Assembly: GCF_001659605.2 (NCBI RefSeq)
Contig: NC_035161.2
Span: 29,869,691 to 29,933,690 of the forward strand
Length of the DNA stretch: 64,000 bases
Source of the DNA: Manihot esculenta
Lineage: Eukaryota; Streptophyta; Magnoliopsida; Malpighiales; Euphorbiaceae
Reading direction: 5' to 3'
The notes under the pieces were generated by a model. The model did not search any database, was not told where the DNA came from, and saw only the letters and a program-made list of their open reading frames with translations. Every line of letters begins with the position of its first letter. Position 1 is the first letter of the stretch. Positions 61,766 to 64,000 of this stretch are shown piece after piece. Position numbers and translations under genes: made by a program.

Positions 61766-63208
61766 ATGGTGAAGATTTGCTGCATTGGAGCAGGTTATGT
61801 TGGTGGGCCTACAATGGCAGTCATCGCACTCAAGTGCCCATCAATTCAAGTAGCTGTAGTTGATATATCCATTTCCAGGATCAACGCATGGAACAGTGAC
61901 CAGCTGCCCATATATGAGCCAGGCCTTGATGGTGTGGTGAAGGAGTGCCGAGGCAGGAATCTCTTCTTCAGCACTGACGTGGAGAAACATGTCTCAGAAG
62001 CTGATATAGTCTTTGTTTCTGTCAACACCCCTACCAAAACTCAAGGGCTTGGAGCTGGTAAAGCTGCTGATCTTACATATTGGGAGAGTGCAGCACGTAT
62101 GATTGCTGATGTGTCAAAGTCTAACAAAATTGTTGTTGAGAAATCAACAGTTCCTGTTAAGACGGCAGAGGCAATTGAAAAAATTTTGACCCACAACAGC
62201 AAGGGGATCAAATTCCAGATCCTCTCAAACCCTGAGTTCCTTGCTGAGGGAACTGCAATCCGTGATCTGCTTAGCCCAGATAGGGTTCTCATTGGAGGAA
62301 GGGAAACCCCAGAAGGCCAGGCAGCCATCAAAGCATTGAAGGATGTTTATGCGAAGTGGGTACCTGAAGATCGCATTCTAACAACCAACCTTTGGTCTGC
62401 AGAGCTGTCCAAGCTTGCTGCCAATGCCTTCTTGGCTCAAAGGATCTCATCCGTTAACGCTATGTCAGCTCTTTGTGAGGCAACTGGCGCTGATGTTACC
62501 GAGGTGTCATATGCTGTTGGCAAGGATACTAGAATTGGTCCCAAATTCTTGAATGCAAGTGTTGGTTTTGGTGGGTCCTGCTTCCAGAAGGACATTCTGA
62601 ATCTAGTTTACATCTGTGAGTGCAATGGCCTTCCTGATGTGGCGGAGTACTGGAAACAGGTCATCAAGATCAATGACTACCAGAAGAACCGATTTGTAAA
62701 CCGTGTTGTATCCTCTATGTTTAATACAGTTTCAAATAAAAAAATTGCCATTTTAGGGTTTGCATTCAAGAAGGATACAGGTGATACAAGGGAGACCCCA
62801 GCAATAGATGTTTGCAAGGGACTGTTGGGAGATAAGGCCCGGTTGAGCATCTATGATCCCCAAGTGACTGATGATCAGATTCAAAGGGATCTTACCATGA
62901 AGAAGTTTGATTGGGACCATCCTCTCCACCTCCAGCCGATGAGCCCGACCACTGTTAAGCAAGTCTCTGTAGTTTGGGATGCCTATGAGGCAACAAAAGA
63001 TGCCCATGGTCTTTGCATTTTGACGGAGTGGGATGAGTTCAAGACTCTCGACTACCAGAAGATTTATGATAAAATGCAGAAGCCAGCTTTTGTATTTGAT
63101 GGAAGGAACGTTGTGAATGTGGAGAAGCTAAGGGAGATTGGTTTCATTGTATACTCGATTGGTAAGCCACTGGATGCATGGCTCAAGGACATGCCTGCTG
63201 TAGCTTAA
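61766..63208 (+). CDS. UGD: UDP-glucose 6-dehydrogenase, intron-free CDS
   Basis: It oxidises UDP-glucose to UDP-glucuronate with two NAD+ in the cytosol, feeding pectin and hemicellulose precursors. The CDS is 480 aa, the usual plant length. Start chosen at [19 protein letters not shown]; an in-frame ATG 12 nt upstream would add four residues and is less like the family. Residues 7-15 form the NAD-binding G-A-G-Y-V-G-G turn. The N-terminal dehydrogenase domain leads to N-P-E-F-L-A-E-G with Glu161, L-S-K-L-A-A-N-A with Lys216 and Asn220, and the catalytic-cysteine motif V-G-F-G-G-S-C-F (Cys272). The C-terminal UDP-binding domain includes [15 protein letters not shown]. All key residues are present. 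The coding part has no intron. Confidence 0.97.
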   Translation: MVKICCIGAGYVGGPTMAVIALKCPSIQVAVVDISISRINAWNSDQLPIYEPGLDGVVKECRGRNLFFSTDVEKHVSEADIVFVSVNTPTKTQGLGAGKAADLTYWESAARMIADVSKSNKIVVEKSTVPVKTAEAIEKILTHNSKGIKFQILSNPEFLAEGTAIRDLLSPDRVLIGGRETPEGQAAIKALKDVYAKWVPEDRILTTNLWSAELSKLAANAFLAQRISSVNAMSALCEATGADVTEVSYAVGKDTRIGPKFLNASVGFGGSCFQKDILNLVYICECNGLPDVAEYWKQVIKINDYQKNRFVNRVVSSMFNTVSNKKIAILGFAFKKDTGDTRETPAIDVCKGLLGDKARLSIYDPQVTDDQIQRDLTMKKFDWDHPLHLQPMSPTTVKQVSVVWDAYEATKDAHGLCILTEWDEFKTLDYQKIYDKMQKPAFVFDGRNVVNVEKLREIGFIVYSIGKPLDAWLKDMPAVA

Positions 63209-63480
63209 AAGACAGGCTGGATGTGATTGGTTTGCTCATGTTGCGGGTCAACTGGTTGCAGTTAGAGGCTAGCAATTTGATTCGTTACTTTTTTTTTTTT
63301 TTTGGAAGTATTGTTATTGTTTCTTGCTTTCCAAGGTTGCTGGGACAATTGGGATGACTTTCATGTTGGAAGCAGGAGGCTTTATGTTTTGCCATACCTT
63401 ACATTGCATTCAAATATATCTCTTGTTACTGGTATTTGTTCTTAGAAAACTTGATCTGGCTTGTATGTGATTTTATGTTC

Positions 63481-63486
63481 AATAAA
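63481..63486 (+). terminator. Candidate polyadenylation signal of UGD
   Basis: AATAAA about 270 nt after the stop, preceded by TG/TA-rich sequence. It is the clearest near-upstream element in the 3' UTR. Confidence 0.6.
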
Positions 63487-63491
63487 AATTA

Positions 63492-63905
63492 GACGGTGAA
63501 TTCCAGAAAGGTGGGAAACTTTTGTCTTTGCTTCTGTGTCCTTTTTGTCTTGTTGCCTAAACTTTAGAGGGTAAATAATTATGGATATTTGGTATTTTAT
63601 TAAATTTAACTACTTAAAACTTATCTTTTGAGAACACAATAAAAACATTTGAGTATTTTGTAAATCAAGTTATTTTTATTACTAAGAGAAAATTGTTAAT
63701 TTTGTCTTAAATTTTTATAGTATTTAATTTATATAAGATTTCATTAGTATTTTTTTTCTTTAACGAAAAAGATTAAAGGATTTCATATTATAAAATGCAA
63801 AAACTTTTCAATTGGACAATAAAAATAGGACAATAATTAATTTTAATAAAATATAATAATCTAATAATAATTTACCTACGCACAAACTGAAAGGAGAGGG
63901 TGAAG
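63492..63905. other. AT-rich spacer after UGD
   Basis: No feature supported; strongly AT-rich from 63580 to 63870. Confidence 0.4.
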
Positions 63906-63998
63906 ATGTTGAGGCAGGGTCCTCTAGCCAGGCTTTTTTCCAATTTAGACGCAACCTATAGAGGCCTCGGACTGGAGAATGTGTTATACAGGTGCTAA
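63906..63998 (+). CDS. Possible first exon of a gene running off the window
   Basis: An ATG at 63906 after AT-rich DNA opens 30 codons (MLRQGPLARLFSNLDATYRG...), ending in TAA at 63996-63998. A donor-like ACAG|GTGCTA at 63991/63992 precedes that stop. The balanced composition and the Arg/Leu-rich, acid-poor start would suit a mitochondrial targeting peptide on an exon 1. It may be chance. Confidence 0.25.
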   Translation: MLRQGPLARLFSNLDATYRGLGLENVLYRC

Positions 63999-64000
63999 CA

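Overview
This window looks like nuclear DNA of a flowering plant, most likely a eudicot. Its genes are intron-rich with AT-rich introns, all reconstructed splice junctions are GT-AG, and intergenic DNA is very AT-rich and full of plant-type transposons. Genus-level placement (for example Malpighiales/Euphorbiaceae) would be a guess from overall feel only. There is no bacterial-type organisation, no CRISPR array and no operon.

Layout. 1-641 (+) is the C-terminal part of a putative F-box protein. 1.4-7.8 kb is a repeat-rich spacer holding a short SINE, a poly(A)-only retroposition scar, an hAT-like element, and a 5'-truncated LINE split by a second hAT-like element; each insertion boundary except that of the first hAT-like element is supported by a direct repeat. 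8297-23802 (+) is a complete 28-exon gene for the cohesin loader SCC2/NIPBL with a plant-type PHD finger (1808 aa), with a 316-bp TRIM retrotransposon in intron 8. Convergent to it, 24590-26661 (-) encodes plastid BCCP of acetyl-CoA carboxylase (7 exons, 271 aa). 27639-33224 (-) encodes the mitochondrial processing peptidase beta subunit (9 exons, 527 aa). 35813-37938 (-) encodes ribosomal protein eS19 (4 exons, 143 aa). 39411-42446 (-) encodes a TPX2-family microtubule protein (8 exons, 536 aa), with a perfect 164-bp tandem duplication across a splice acceptor.

43.7-56.7 kb is a repeat island: a 28-bp minisatellite, an 82-bp tandem array, a third short array and a decayed Ty3/gypsy Gag zinc-knuckle remnant. 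An intact 9968-bp Ty3/gypsy Tekay/Del-like chromovirus-lineage retrotransposon (45090-55057) has inserted into the 82-bp array. It has two 2300-bp LTRs with about three differences, a 5-bp target duplication, and an uninterrupted gag-pol ORF. 57255-58083 is a Mutator-like MITE with 111-bp terminal inverted repeats and a GAA-rich core. 61766-63208 (+) is an intron-free UDP-glucose 6-dehydrogenase CDS behind a 951-bp 5'-UTR intron. The window ends in a possible first exon at 63906.

The host genes are unrelated housekeeping genes, each with its own promoter: chromosome cohesion, plastid fatty-acid synthesis, mitochondrial import, translation, spindle/microtubules and cell-wall sugar supply. I found no convincing new multi-gene system. 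The novelty lies in transposon structure: nested insertions, palindrome-studded LTRs, array-targeted insertion, and duplicated splice acceptors inside two host genes. Exon coordinates were assembled by hand from splice signals, reading frame and family knowledge; every multi-exon model sums to an exact multiple of three.
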